Below, piece after piece: positions 39,766-47,828 of a DNA stretch of 64,000 nucleotides (position 1 is the first letter of the stretch; each line of letters begins with the position of its first letter). Origin of the DNA: Pseudomonadota bacterium (GTDB lineage Bacteria; Pseudomonadota; Gammaproteobacteria; Burkholderiales; Burkholderiaceae_F). Position numbers and translations under genes: made by a program. The DNA is taken from NCBI GenBank assembly GCA_021838715.1, contig JAKCCX010000001.1, forward strand, positions 1 to 64,000, read 5' to 3'. The notes under the pieces are model-generated. The model saw nothing but the letters and a program-made list of their open reading frames with translations. It did no database searches and was not told where the DNA came from.

Positions 39766-40458
39766 ATGAGCACCGATCCCATCTCGATCATCATCATCGA
39801 AGACGAACCGGAGTTCCGTCGGCGGTTCGCCCAGATCATCGAAAGCGAACCCACCATGCGGCTCGCCGGCGTGGCCGCGAACAAGCGCGATGCCCAGGCG
39901 CTCATCGACCGCGAGCACTTCGACGTCATGCTGATCGACCTGGGACTGCCGGACGGCACCGGCATCGACCTGATCCGCAACGTGAGCCAGAAGAAGCCCG
40001 ACGTCGACATCATGGTCGTCACGGTGTTCGGAGATGAGCAGCACGTCGTCTCGTCGATCGAAGCGGGTGCGACCGGATACATCCTCAAGGACTCCACGCC
40101 GGCAGACGTGATCTCCTGCATCCGCCTGCTGCGCGCCGGCGGATCTCCGGTAAGCCCGGTCGTGGCGCGCAGCGTGCTGCGGGCGATCCGCTCGCGCATG
40201 GGCGCGGCCGGTACCGTCGGCAACGTCGGCGCCGTGTCCCGCTCGTCCAACACCGAAAGCAACCCGCTCTCCGGGCGCGAAACCGAAATCCTGCAGCTGC
40301 TGGCCAAAGGCATGAGCTTCAACGAGATCGGCGAGATCCTCGGCATCTCGCCGCATACCGTCACGGCCCACATCAAGAAGATCTACCGCAAGCTCGCGGT
40401 GCATTCGCGAGGGGAAGCCGTGTACGAAGCGAGCCAGATGGGACTACTGCGCTCTTGA
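39766..40458 (+). CDS. NarL/LuxR-type response regulator
   Basis: 230 residues. The receiver domain has the acidic pair in IIIIEDEPEFRRR, phosphoacceptor D58 in MLIDLGLPDGTG, and the conserved Lys in GYILKDSTPADV. A linker leads to a LuxR-type HTH: NPLSGRETEILQLLAKGMSFNEIGEILGISPHTVTAHIKKIYRKL. It overlaps the sensor kinase gene start by one base (TGATG), forming one two-component operon. Target genes are not apparent nearby. Confidence 0.92.
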   Translation: MSTDPISIIIIEDEPEFRRRFAQIIESEPTMRLAGVAANKRDAQALIDREHFDVMLIDLGLPDGTGIDLIRNVSQKKPDVDIMVVTVFGDEQHVVSSIEAGATGYILKDSTPADVISCIRLLRAGGSPVSPVVARSVLRAIRSRMGAAGTVGNVGAVSRSSNTESNPLSGRETEILQLLAKGMSFNEIGEILGISPHTVTAHIKKIYRKLAVHSRGEAVYEASQMGLLRS

Positions 40459-42260
40459 TGCCGTCCCGGTTGTCCCGGCGCTCGTCCTGGCCCGCGCGCG
40501 CCCGGCGGATCGCGATCGCGTTCGTCGCGCTGCTTGCCGCGACGGGCTGGCCACCGACCGCCTCGGCGGAGCCGCTGGCCATACACCGCATACGCTGGTT
40601 CTTCACCGATGCGGCCGCGGGCCGCGCCGCGCCCGGGACCGGCATTCCCTTCACCCTGCCCATGCACTGGACCTCGGGCGCGCAGAGCGGGCTGCGCGCG
40701 GTGTCCATGCAAGGGGGGTTCATCCTGACGCAGGTGCCCACCGGAACCTGGGCTGTCCTGATCTCCGGGTCGAGCGAAGGCGGAACGGTCTTCGTGAACG
40801 GCCATTTCGTCGGCGCGGTGCCGGCCGAGACGGTGATGCGCCACGTGGCATGGCACCGCCCGTGGCTCTTCGCAGTGGCGCCGTCCGACCTGATCGCCGG
40901 CGACAACCAGCTGCAGATCCGCACGCGGTACGGACCGGGCGCGCACGCCCTCGCGGGCATCACCGTCGGGCCGCTGGATCCGCTCTGGGACCGCTACACC
41001 CGTGCCGAATTTTTCGCCACGACATGGAGCTGGATCGGCGCCGCGACGGCATTGTTTGCGGCAGTCGTCGCGTTCACGATCTGGACGCAGCGGCGCGACA
41101 AGGTATCGCCCCTGCTCGCGCTGGCCAGCGGATTCTGGCTCGTGCATGCCGCAGCCCGCCTGATCGAGGTGATGCCGGCGAGTGCCCAGGCGACGGCCGA
41201 AGCCGCCTACGCGGGCGGCTATGCGGGGTTTCTCGCCGTCGCGGCGATCGCGCTGCTGCGCTGGCGCCACCCGGTTCCGCGGCGGGTCGAATGGGAGCTG
41301 GCGGCAGCGATCGCCGCCGGCACCGGCCTGCTCTGGTTCGAGAATCTGCTCGATTTCCCGTCGATCGGCGATGCGGCGCTGGTCAACCTCGCGGCGCCGA
41401 TCGCGCTCGGCGCCTGGGCCGCCGCGGCGATCCGCGGCTTCGTCCAGTCCGCCCACGACGCGGAATCGGCAAAGGAGGATCTCGAGAACCGGGTCCGCGA
41501 ACGGGAACAACTGCTCAAGCGCAACTACGAACGCCTGCGGGAGAGCGAACGCCTGCAGGCCCAGTCGCACGAGCGGCAGCGCATCATGCAGGACATGCAC
41601 GACGGCCTGGGTTCGCAATTGATGTCCTCGCTCATGCTGGTCGAGCGCGGCGGCGTCAGCCCGGACCAGTTCGCGCAGATCCTGCGGGAGTCGATCGACG
41701 ACATGCGCCTGGCCATCGACGCCCTCGCGGCCGAGGACGTGGACATGGCGGCGGCGCTGGGCAATCTGCGTTTCCGCATGGAGCCGCGGTTCCGCGCCGC
41801 CGGTGTGGCGCTCTCCTGGGATGCGCGGACGCTTCCCCCGGAAATTCCGCTCCATCCGGACATGGTGCTGCCCTTGCTGCGCATCGTGCAGGAGGCCCTT
41901 ACCAACGCCCTGAAGCACAGCCATGCGCGGGCGGTTCGCGTGACCCTGGCCGCGACCCCCGGAGAAAAGCCCGATACCGGCTGGCTCGACATCCGGGTCA
42001 CCGACAGCGGACAGGGCATCGCCCCCGACAGCAATGCCGGGCGCGGCCTGCTCAACATGCGCAACCGCGCCCAGAAGATCGGCGCCCAGTTGCGGATCGA
42101 CACCGAACCCGGGCGGGGAACGACGATCGCGCTGCGGATGCGCTTCGAGAAGGACGCAACCGCGGGGCTGCGGATGCGGACCACCGCACCGCTCAACACG
42201 CAGGCGATCATCGAACAGGTGCGCCGGGCAAACCCGCCGACGGGCTCGGGGGCCTCCTGA
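40458..42260 (+). CDS. Membrane histidine kinase (HisKA_3 type, 7TM-like sensor)
   Basis: 600 residues. A signal/first segment (FVALLAATGWPPTASA) precedes an extracytoplasmic domain with jellyroll-like strands (TGTWAVLISGSSEGGTVFVNGHFVG). About six to seven hydrophobic helices follow (for example WIGAATALFAAVVAFTIW and VEWELAAAIAAGTGLLWF), giving a 7TMR-DISM-like sensor. After a coiled coil, the HisKA_3 box RQRIMQDMHDGLGSQLMSSL contains phosphoacceptor H381, and the HATPase domain has LRIVQEALTNALKHSHA and DSGQGIAPDSNAGRGLLNMRNRA. It partners the overlapping NarL-type regulator. The extracellular domain suggests a carbohydrate or small ligand, but that is inference. Confidence 0.88.
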   Translation: MPSRLSRRSSWPARARRIAIAFVALLAATGWPPTASAEPLAIHRIRWFFTDAAAGRAAPGTGIPFTLPMHWTSGAQSGLRAVSMQGGFILTQVPTGTWAVLISGSSEGGTVFVNGHFVGAVPAETVMRHVAWHRPWLFAVAPSDLIAGDNQLQIRTRYGPGAHALAGITVGPLDPLWDRYTRAEFFATTWSWIGAATALFAAVVAFTIWTQRRDKVSPLLALASGFWLVHAAARLIEVMPASAQATAEAAYAGGYAGFLAVAAIALLRWRHPVPRRVEWELAAAIAAGTGLLWFENLLDFPSIGDAALVNLAAPIALGAWAAAAIRGFVQSAHDAESAKEDLENRVREREQLLKRNYERLRESERLQAQSHERQRIMQDMHDGLGSQLMSSLMLVERGGVSPDQFAQILRESIDDMRLAIDALAAEDVDMAAALGNLRFRMEPRFRAAGVALSWDARTLPPEIPLHPDMVLPLLRIVQEALTNALKHSHARAVRVTLAATPGEKPDTGWLDIRVTDSGQGIAPDSNAGRGLLNMRNRAQKIGAQLRIDTEPGRGTTIALRMRFEKDATAGLRMRTTAPLNTQAIIEQVRRANPPTGSGAS

Positions 42261-42385
42261 TGCGAGGCCCGGGATTCGAACGGCAAACGCGCGTTTAGGC
42301 CGTTTCGGCCCCGGTATTTCGCACTTCAGCGCAGCGCCCCGGCGGAGACAATCGGCGCAAGACCAATCCCCCGACGGGGCGCGCC

Positions 42386-42796
42386 ATGACGTTCATCAAG
42401 CCATACCTGATCCGGTTGACCCACTGCGATCCGACAGGACAGGTGTTCTATCCGAACTACTTCCACCTCTTCAATGCGCTGGTGGAAGACTGGTTCTATG
42501 AGGCGATCGAAGTCCGCTACGACCAGTTCCTGATGGAGCGGCGCATGGCCCTGCCGACGGTCCGCCTGGAGACGACGTTCACCAAGCCCTGCCGGATGGG
42601 CGAAACGGTCGACTTCTGGCTGACGCTTTCCCACGTCGGACGCAGCTCCGTGCGGTTCACGATGGGCGTCGAGAAGGACGGCGAGCAGCGCGCGCGCATG
42701 AACCGCATCGCCGTCTGCGTCGACCAGAACACCCACAAGTCGACGCCGATTCCCGACGACATCCGCGAGAAGATGCTCGAATTCATGCGGGAATGA
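42386..42796 (+). CDS. Acyl-CoA thioesterase, 4-hydroxybenzoyl-CoA thioesterase family
   Basis: 136 residues, a single hotdog domain. The active-site region IRLTHCDPTGQVFYPNYFHLFNALVEDWFYEA contains the catalytic Asp of the 4HBT class, and RLETTFTKPCRMGETVDFWLTLSHVGRSSVRFTM is the core sheet. It hydrolyses acyl- or aryl-CoA thioesters; the true substrate cannot be told from sequence. No catabolic operon is attached. Confidence 0.88.
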   Translation: MTFIKPYLIRLTHCDPTGQVFYPNYFHLFNALVEDWFYEAIEVRYDQFLMERRMALPTVRLETTFTKPCRMGETVDFWLTLSHVGRSSVRFTMGVEKDGEQRARMNRIAVCVDQNTHKSTPIPDDIREKMLEFMRE

Positions 42797-42840
42797 CCGC
42801 CCGGCCGGATCGGGGCGCCGACCCGGTATCCTTTCCGGCC

Positions 42841-43098
42841 ATGCAAATCCCCGATCTGCTCGGATACGTGGCGGCGAGCCTGACCACGGCGTCCTTCGTT
42901 CCGCAGGCGCACCTGACCTGGAAGACGCGTCGGGCGCACGGCGTGTCGCTCGGGATGTACACCCTGTTCACCGCCGGCATCGCCTTCTGGCTGATCTACG
43001 GCATCGCCATCGGCGCATGGCCGGTGATCGTCGCCAATGCGATCACGCTGAGCCTGGCGGTATTCATCCTCTGGATGCGGTTGCGGTTCGGACCGTAG
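42841..43098 (+). CDS. SemiSWEET-type small transporter
   Basis: 85 residues from ATG 42841, with three membrane helices. The first, LLGYVAASLTTASFVPQAHLTWKTRRAHGVSLGMY, carries the PQ motif of the PQ-loop/SemiSWEET family. SemiSWEETs form dimers that pass sugars by facilitated diffusion. In-frame sequence upstream of 42841 is not membrane-like and is unlikely coding. Convergent with the DUF4124 gene, 24 bp away. Confidence 0.88.
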   Translation: MQIPDLLGYVAASLTTASFVPQAHLTWKTRRAHGVSLGMYTLFTAGIAFWLIYGIAIGAWPVIVANAITLSLAVFILWMRLRFGP

Positions 43099-43122
43099 CG
43101 GAGCCTTCGGTGCGGCGCCGGC

Positions 43123-43947
43123 CTATCCAACCTTGATTGCCTGGGCGGGCAGATACTGCGCCGCGATTCGCGTCAGCCGATTGGCGATCGCCTGCGCACG
43201 CCTGGCTCCCGCATCCGAAAACATATGGCCTGCAACCTGCTTCTGCAGAGTCCTGGCTTCCGCCGCGCTGACGAGGCCAATCAGCCGGTATGACGACAGC
43301 AGCATCGTTTTCAAGCCGCCAAAATCAACGCCACGTTGCCGCAGTTTTTGCATGCCCTCTTGCGCCTTTTGTGTCGAAAGCGCGGCGATCGATGCGGAAA
43401 TGGCAGGAATGCTCATCTCCGCCGCGGCTTCCTCATCCTCGAAAGCATCCAGATATTCCCGTTCATATGCTTTCGGATTCTTCTGAAACGCAGTTCCAAC
43501 GCTGCGGAGCAGGGTGCCAAGCGAAATCGCGATGTTGGGCGGGTGCTGCCCTTGCACGGACCGCTGAAAAAAGATTGCCAGCATCGCCCTGGCACGATTC
43601 GGGGCAAGAACCGACTGGAGCAGTTGCCCGTAGGCCCGGTCGGAATACCGGATGATGTGTCCCGGATTTCTCGACTGATCGCTGTTCAACTGATCCAGAT
43701 CGGCGACGTAGCCATCGAACGGATCGGCCGTGCCGCCAGGTGCGACCGACGGGCGGATTCGCCTCGGATCGACAGCGGACGGGGGTATGGTCGGCGTGCG
43801 CACCGCCTGCGTTTCGGCCGCATCGCCGCAGGGCGTATCGCTGAATGTGACCGCCCCGTCCTTCGCGGTACATCGATAGATTTCGGCCGATCCCAACGCC
43901 GGAAGCAACGCCAGAACGATCGCCATCCAGACATGGGGTCGAACCAT
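43123..43947 (-). CDS. Exported DUF4124-domain protein
   Basis: 274 residues from ATG 43947. A signal peptide (MAIVLALLPALGSA) is followed at once by the DUF4124 motif EIYRCTAKDGAVTFSDTPCG, whose two Cys probably form a disulfide. The remaining about 200 residues are helical and contain no known domain (for example YGQLLQSVLAPNRARAMLAIFFQR, then ISIPAISASIAALSTQ-like stretches). Function unknown; periplasmic. Composition is less GC-rich than the housekeeping genes, in line with the accessory character of this region. Confidence 0.75.
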   Translation of the reverse strand: MVRPHVWMAIVLALLPALGSAEIYRCTAKDGAVTFSDTPCGDAAETQAVRTPTIPPSAVDPRRIRPSVAPGGTADPFDGYVADLDQLNSDQSRNPGHIIRYSDRAYGQLLQSVLAPNRARAMLAIFFQRSVQGQHPPNIAISLGTLLRSVGTAFQKNPKAYEREYLDAFEDEEAAAEMSIPAISASIAALSTQKAQEGMQKLRQRGVDFGGLKTMLLSSYRLIGLVSAAEARTLQKQVAGHMFSDAGARRAQAIANRLTRIAAQYLPAQAIKVG

Positions 43948-44391
43948 CACGGCATCCTTGCGCTCGCCGGGGCGCAATCCCCGGAGCGGCAGTCATCCTG
44001 CTCGATACGTTTGCGTCGGCGGGCGAGAGCACGCGCGATTCCGGTCACACTGGCTCCGCCATCGATCGGGGCCTTCGCCCCGACCGGTTCGTGTCCGCCC
44101 GGTTGATTTGCTTTCCTGCGATGGTATTCCACCGGACGCATCTTGTCCGCAGGAAAACGGGTCGGCCGGATCCCGGCACGCCGATTGGTGGGCGGAGCGG
44201 ATGGCCCGGCGCAGGGAATAGGCGTGCGATTGCGGCGATGACGCCTGCACCACGCAGGCGAGCGACACACGTTGCGCCACAGGTCCTGCACAAGATCATC
44301 CGCACCGATTCGCATTTGCGTTCCAAACAGAACGAAGCACGACATCGCCATCGTATTGACACGATCGCCGACCGCCCCATAGCATCGCTGC
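43948..44391. other. Intergenic region without a supported gene
   Basis: About 440 bp between divergent genes. Overlapping open frames exist on both strands but are Arg/Pro/Ser-rich, use unusual codons and have no signal peptide or recognisable motif. One minus-strand frame contains the short run GASVTGIARALARRRKR, faintly like the start of IS66-type small transposon proteins, but too short to claim a remnant. The promoter regions of both flanking exported-protein genes must lie here. Confidence 0.5.
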
Positions 44392-44847
44392 ATGAGACGG
44401 ATATCGCCCTTGCTCCTCGCAGGCGCGTTCTTCGCAGCGTGTACGGCAGCGCAAGCGGACGGAAACGTGCAAATTCAAGTTGACGGTTCGGCCGTCAACG
44501 CGATCGCCAGACTGCGCAACCGTAATCTCGCCAACTATGCCCGACAAGTGAACGAAATCGTAGCGGCTCGGCTACGGGACGTCCGCGTCCAGCAAGAGCG
44601 CGATGCTGCGGATGCTGCCGGACATCCCGTGCCATTGCCGACCGGCAGGTGTTCGGCAGCGGTCACGATCAAGGGGGACGGCACGGTCGATCGCATCGAG
44701 ATTGCCCGATGCGCATCGCCCGAACTCGGCAACGCAGAGATGACGGCCATCCAGCAAGCGTCCCCCCTGCCGCCACCGGGCATCACGGTGAACCTCATGG
44801 TTCGAACGGTCGCACCGATTGCCACTCCGGGAATCGACGGCAAATAG
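44392..44847 (+). CDS. Exported TonB-C-terminal-like protein
   Basis: 151 residues. A signal peptide (LLLAGAFFAACTAAQA) is followed by a helical part (INAIARLRNRNLANYARQVNEIV-like) and a C-terminal domain with CSAAVTIKGDGTVDRIEIARCASPELGNAEMTAIQQASPLPPPG, the pattern of TonB/TolA C-terminal domains seen in many small exported proteins. Two Cys in that domain may form a disulfide. A FFAAC sequence could be a lipobox, so it may be a lipoprotein. Lacks the N-terminal transmembrane anchor and Pro-rich linker of true TonB, so energy transduction is not implied. Confidence 0.65.
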   Translation: MRRISPLLLAGAFFAACTAAQADGNVQIQVDGSAVNAIARLRNRNLANYARQVNEIVAARLRDVRVQQERDAADAAGHPVPLPTGRCSAAVTIKGDGTVDRIEIARCASPELGNAEMTAIQQASPLPPPGITVNLMVRTVAPIATPGIDGK

Positions 44848-44913
44848 CGAAACGCTCGTCACCACCCGCGAACACCGCCTGACCCCGATGCCTTTTCACC
44901 AGCCGGTCCGCAC

Positions 44914-44943
44914 TTGACCCGTTGAAATCAACCTTGCTACATT
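44914..44943 (+). promoter_or_regulatory. Promoter of the phzF leader
   Basis: TTGACC (44914-44919), then TACATT (44938-44943) at an 18-bp spacing (or CTACAT at 17 bp). In the spacer GTTGA-AA-TCAAC (44921-44932) forms a 5-bp inverted repeat that could bind a regulator. The start site would fall at or next to the ATG of the leader peptide at 44950, so the leader is probably translated without a 5' untranslated region. Confidence 0.55.
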
Positions 44944-44949
44944 GCGGCC

Positions 44950-45009
44950 ATGACCTCGACCCTGCGCATTGCCCGAATGATCTGCACCACCCCTACGGTG
45001 GCGGGATAG
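44950..45009 (+). CDS. Putative 19-residue leader peptide of phzF-like gene
   Basis: ATG to TAG encodes MTSTLRIARMICTTPTVAG, Thr-rich (5 of 19) with one Cys. The stop lies 21 bp before a strong intrinsic terminator, the arrangement expected of transcription attenuation by a leader peptide. Within it CCACC (about 44987) and GGTGG can pair and may act as a pause or anti-terminator element. Too short to be supported by family homology; support comes from its place between a promoter and a terminator. Confidence 0.45.
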   Translation: MTSTLRIARMICTTPTVAG

Positions 45010-45030
45010 TTCGCGCGCAACGCAGGCCGA

Positions 45031-45060
45031 CAAACCCGCCCCCGAGGCGGGTTTGTTTTT
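45031..45060 (+). terminator. Intrinsic terminator (attenuator) before phzF-like gene
   Basis: CAAACCCGCC (45031-45040) pairs perfectly with GGCGGGTTTG (45046-45055) over a 5-nt loop and is followed by TTTTT. It lies between the leader peptide and the phzF-like start codon, 30 bp away, so read-through must be regulated for the gene to be expressed from the leader promoter. Confidence 0.85.
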
Positions 45061-45090
45061 CCCGCCGGGGGCTTCTGGAAGCCGGGCCCC

Positions 45091-45873
45091 ATGCGTATTC
45101 CTCTTTACCAGGTCGACGCCTTCGCGGAGCGCGTTTTCGAAGGCAATCCCGCGGCCGTCTGCCCGCTGGACCGCTGGATCGATGACGCGGTGATGCAATC
45201 CATCGCCGCCGAAAACAACCTTTCCGAGACCGCCTTTTTCGTTCCCGGACCGGACGACAGCGCCGATCTGCGCTGGTTCACGCCGCGTGCCGAAGTCGAT
45301 CTCTGCGGCCACGCCACCCTCGCCAGTGCGCACGTCTGGTTCCGCCACCTGGGGTACACGGGGGCGGAAGTGACGTTCCGCACCCGGGGCGGCGTTCTGC
45401 GCGTGCGCCGCGCGGCGCAGGGACTACAGATGGATTTTCCGGCCCTCCCGACCGTGCCCTGCGAGGCGCCGGCCGGACTCGCCGCGGCGCTCGACGTCCA
45501 GCCGAGCGCCGTCGTTCGAGGCCGGGACCTGATCGCGGTATTCGATGAAGAGGAGCAGATCCGTACGCTGTCGCCGGACTTCGATGCGATCGCCGATCTC
45601 GATGCGCTTTGCGTCGTGATTACGGCCCCTGGCAAGGATTGCGATTTCGTCAGCCGGTGCTTCGCCCCTTCCGTCGGTGTCGACGAAGACCTCGTGACCG
45701 GATCCGCACACTGCGGCCTCGCGCCCTACTGGGCCCGGCGTCTCGGCCGCAGCCGCCTGTTCGCGCGGCAACGATCCCGCCGCGGCGGCGCCCTGTATTG
45801 CGAAGTGCGCGGCGATCGCGTCCTGCTGGAGGGAAACGCAGTCGACTATCTACGCGGCGAAATCGTTTTTTGA
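45091..45873 (+). CDS. PhzF-family isomerase/epimerase
   Basis: 260 residues. PhzF hallmarks: VDAFAERVFEGNPAAVCPL at the start, catalytic E46 in NNLSETAFFV, DLCGHATLASAHVWF, and VDEDLVTGSAHCGLAPYWA in the second repeat. The protein is the usual two-lobed diaminopimelate-epimerase fold. Family members act in phenazine synthesis and in many unknown pathways; nothing nearby belongs to phenazine synthesis. Its expression is probably controlled by the leader/terminator upstream. Confidence 0.85.
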   Translation: MRIPLYQVDAFAERVFEGNPAAVCPLDRWIDDAVMQSIAAENNLSETAFFVPGPDDSADLRWFTPRAEVDLCGHATLASAHVWFRHLGYTGAEVTFRTRGGVLRVRRAAQGLQMDFPALPTVPCEAPAGLAAALDVQPSAVVRGRDLIAVFDEEEQIRTLSPDFDAIADLDALCVVITAPGKDCDFVSRCFAPSVGVDEDLVTGSAHCGLAPYWARRLGRSRLFARQRSRRGGALYCEVRGDRVLLEGNAVDYLRGEIVF

Positions 45874-45942
45874 ACCGGAAGCGGCCATGGACATCGCGAT
45901 CGACACCATCGAAGCCAAATTCCAGCGCAGTGGGAACGAATC

Positions 45943-46653
45943 ATGCAAAGCAAGCCGCTAGGCACGCCGCTGCCGAACTGGCGTCCGCCTTCCGCACCGG
46001 AGCGTGAAGTGCGCCAAGGGCGCCTTTGCCGTCTGGAACCGCTGGATCCTGTCCGGCATGCCCGCGATCTGTTCGAAGCCTATTCCTGCGATGTCGAAGG
46101 AGCCGGTTGGACGTACCTTCCCTACGGTCCGTTTGCCGATCCCGGCGCGTACGAGGTGTGGGTGCAATCTGTCCATCTCGCCGCCGATCCGCTGTTGTTC
46201 GCCATTGTCGAGAACGCGGGCGGACGTGCGCTCGGTGTGGCGGGATACCTGCGGATCACGCCGGATGCCGGCACGATCGAGATCGGACATCTGCATTTCT
46301 CGCCGTCGCTGCAGCACACCCCGATGGCGACCGAGGCGCTGTTCCTGATGATGCGCGAGGCATTCGCCCTCGGCTACCGGCGACTGGAGTGGAAGTGCAA
46401 TTCGCTCAACCAGGCGTCACGCCGCGCTGCGCAGCGCCTCGGCTTCCGCTTCGAAGGCATCTTCCGCCAGGCAACCGTCGTCAAGGGCCGCAACCGGGAT
46501 ACCGCCTGGTTCAGCATCATCGACGGAGAATGGCCCCCGCTGCATGCCGCCATCGAACGCTGGCTGGCGCCGGAAAATTTCGATCCGGAAAGCCGGCAGC
46601 GCGTCTCGCTGACGACGCTCACGGAGGCGGCCAACGCGACGGCCGGAACGTAG
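45943..46653 (+). CDS. GNAT-family N-acetyltransferase
   Basis: 236 residues. Matches the RimJ/RimL-type GNAT group: LCRLEPLDPVRHARDLFEAY, WTYLPYGPFADPGAYEVWV, GVAGYLRITPDAGTIEIGHLHFSP, ATEALFLMMREAFALGYRRLEWKCNSLNQASRRAAQRLGFRFEGIFRQATVVKGRNRDTAWFSI. The last part is the acetyl-CoA and substrate side of the fold. Substrate unknown (protein N-termini or small amines). It follows phzF by about 70 bp and may share its transcript. Confidence 0.88.
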   Translation: MQSKPLGTPLPNWRPPSAPEREVRQGRLCRLEPLDPVRHARDLFEAYSCDVEGAGWTYLPYGPFADPGAYEVWVQSVHLAADPLLFAIVENAGGRALGVAGYLRITPDAGTIEIGHLHFSPSLQHTPMATEALFLMMREAFALGYRRLEWKCNSLNQASRRAAQRLGFRFEGIFRQATVVKGRNRDTAWFSIIDGEWPPLHAAIERWLAPENFDPESRQRVSLTTLTEAANATAGT

Positions 46654-46754
46654 CGGGAAGAGGTCGCGCGCAGCATTTCGCACGCCCGTCCCATTCCGGC
46701 TGCAGCGGCCTTCGACTTCCTGCCGCCGCGGCGCCCGAAGTTGATTTGGGTCAC

Positions 46755-46786
46755 TTGACGATTATTCAAATACTCGTTAGAGTATT
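46755..46786 (+). promoter_or_regulatory. Promoter and operator of the sulfur operon
   Basis: TTGACG (46755-46760), a 17-bp spacer and TAGAGT (46778-46783) form the promoter. Over the -10 lies a perfect inverted repeat AATACTC-GTTA-GAGTATT (46769-46786). Placement 7 bp before the ArsR-type gene suggests it is the operator for autorepression by that protein, blocking RNA polymerase. Confidence 0.8.
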
Positions 46787-46792
46787 GGCATT

Positions 46793-47455
46793 ATGAGCAG
46801 AACTACCAAGGATTTGCTCTACGAGCAGGTCGCGCGCGTCGGCAAGGCACTTGCAAGCCCCAAGCGACTGGAGTTGCTGGAACTTCTCGCGCAAGGAGAG
46901 AAGACCGTTGAAGTGCTGGCTCGTGAGGCCGACATTGGCATCAAACTCGCGAGCGCCCATCTTCGTGTGCTGAAGGAAGCGCGGCTTGTCGTCACCCAAC
47001 GCGACGGTCGCTTTATCGGCTGCCGGCTGTCCGGAGAGGACGTGGCCAGCCTATGGGCAAATCTGCATGAGGTTGCAACGGAACATCTCGTCGAACTGCG
47101 GCTTGCGCTGCAGCAACTGGTGTCCGGACCAGAGCGTCTTACCGGACAAACACGGGCGGCCCTGCTCCGCAAGGCCGCTAGCGGCGAAGTCGTCGTACTG
47201 GATGTCCGGCCTGAAGCGGAGTTCCAATCTGCGCACCTTCCGCATGCGAGGTCGATCCCTTTGTCCGAACTCAAGCGGCGGCTTGGCGAACTTCCGATGG
47301 AAAAGGAGATTGTCGCTTACTGCCGCGGACCATTCTGCATGATGTCCACCGAAGCGGTCGAACTGCTACGCAAGCGAGGGTATCGCGCAACCAAGATCGG
47401 CGATGGCGTCGCCGAGTGGGGCGCCTCCGGCCTTCCCCTTGAGCGGGCTGCCTGA
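46793..47455 (+). CDS. ArsR-type regulator fused to a rhodanese domain
   Basis: 220 residues. Residues 1-110 form an ArsR winged HTH: ASPKRLELLELLAQGEKTVEVLAREADIGIKLASAHLRVLKEARLV. It lacks the metal-binding ELCVCDL motif. Residues 115-220 form a rhodanese domain with VVVLDVRPEAEFQSAHLPHARSIPLSEL and the active loop C177-RGPF-C182. Fusions of this kind couple DNA binding to sulfur-species sensing or sulfur transfer; a reactive-sulfur-responsive repressor is the likely role. It is first in an operon with DsrE, persulfide dioxygenase and an MFS transporter, behind a perfect operator. Codon use is less GC-rich than in the core genes. Confidence 0.85.
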   Translation: MSRTTKDLLYEQVARVGKALASPKRLELLELLAQGEKTVEVLAREADIGIKLASAHLRVLKEARLVVTQRDGRFIGCRLSGEDVASLWANLHEVATEHLVELRLALQQLVSGPERLTGQTRAALLRKAASGEVVVLDVRPEAEFQSAHLPHARSIPLSELKRRLGELPMEKEIVAYCRGPFCMMSTEAVELLRKRGYRATKIGDGVAEWGASGLPLERAA

Positions 47456-47467
47456 AGGAGTTGAACC

Positions 47468-47815
47468 ATGAAGACCCTCTTTATCCTCAACGATCCGCCA
47501 TACGGTACAGAGCGGAGCTACAACGGCCTTCGCTTGGCGCGCGCGCTTTCGAAACAGCCGGGACAGGAAGTGCGTCTGTTCCTGGTAGGCGATGCGATCG
47601 CCTGCGCGAAGGCCGGTCAGATAGTTCCCCAGGGGTACTACAACATCGCCGACATGGTGAAGATGGTCGGCTCTGCGGGCCAGGTCGGCCTTTGCGGGAC
47701 ATGCATGGATGCCCGCGGAGTGACGGAGGCGGAGTTGGTTCCCGGCGCAGAACGTAGAACGCTCGGAGATCTTGCCTCCTGGACGACCGAGGCGGACAAG
47801 GTTCTCGTATTCTGA
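47468..47815 (+). CDS. DsrE-family sulfur-relay protein
   Basis: 115 residues. The start TLFILNDPPYGTERSYNGLRLARALSKQPGQEVRLFLVGDAIACAKAGQ and the later GSAGQVGLCGTCMDARG are typical of DsrE/DsrF-like proteins; the CGTC pair (about residues 77-80) is a candidate for sulfur transfer. Lies 12 bp after the ArsR-rhodanese gene and 13 bp before the persulfide dioxygenase gene, so is part of the operon. Confidence 0.85.
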   Translation: MKTLFILNDPPYGTERSYNGLRLARALSKQPGQEVRLFLVGDAIACAKAGQIVPQGYYNIADMVKMVGSAGQVGLCGTCMDARGVTEAELVPGAERRTLGDLASWTTEADKVLVF

Positions 47816-47828
47816 GGCCGAGGCTCCC

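Noticed and set aside
42262-42300. A GTTCGAATCCC-like stretch on the minus strand, resembling the T-loop of a tRNA.
   Set aside because: The flanking bases do not form a T-stem or acceptor stem and no anticodon arm can be found; it is chance similarity.
43947-44393. A possible IS66-type transposon remnant (GASVTGIARALARRRKR).
   Set aside because: Only about 17 residues show any likeness, without the rest of the protein or terminal repeats; too weak for a call.
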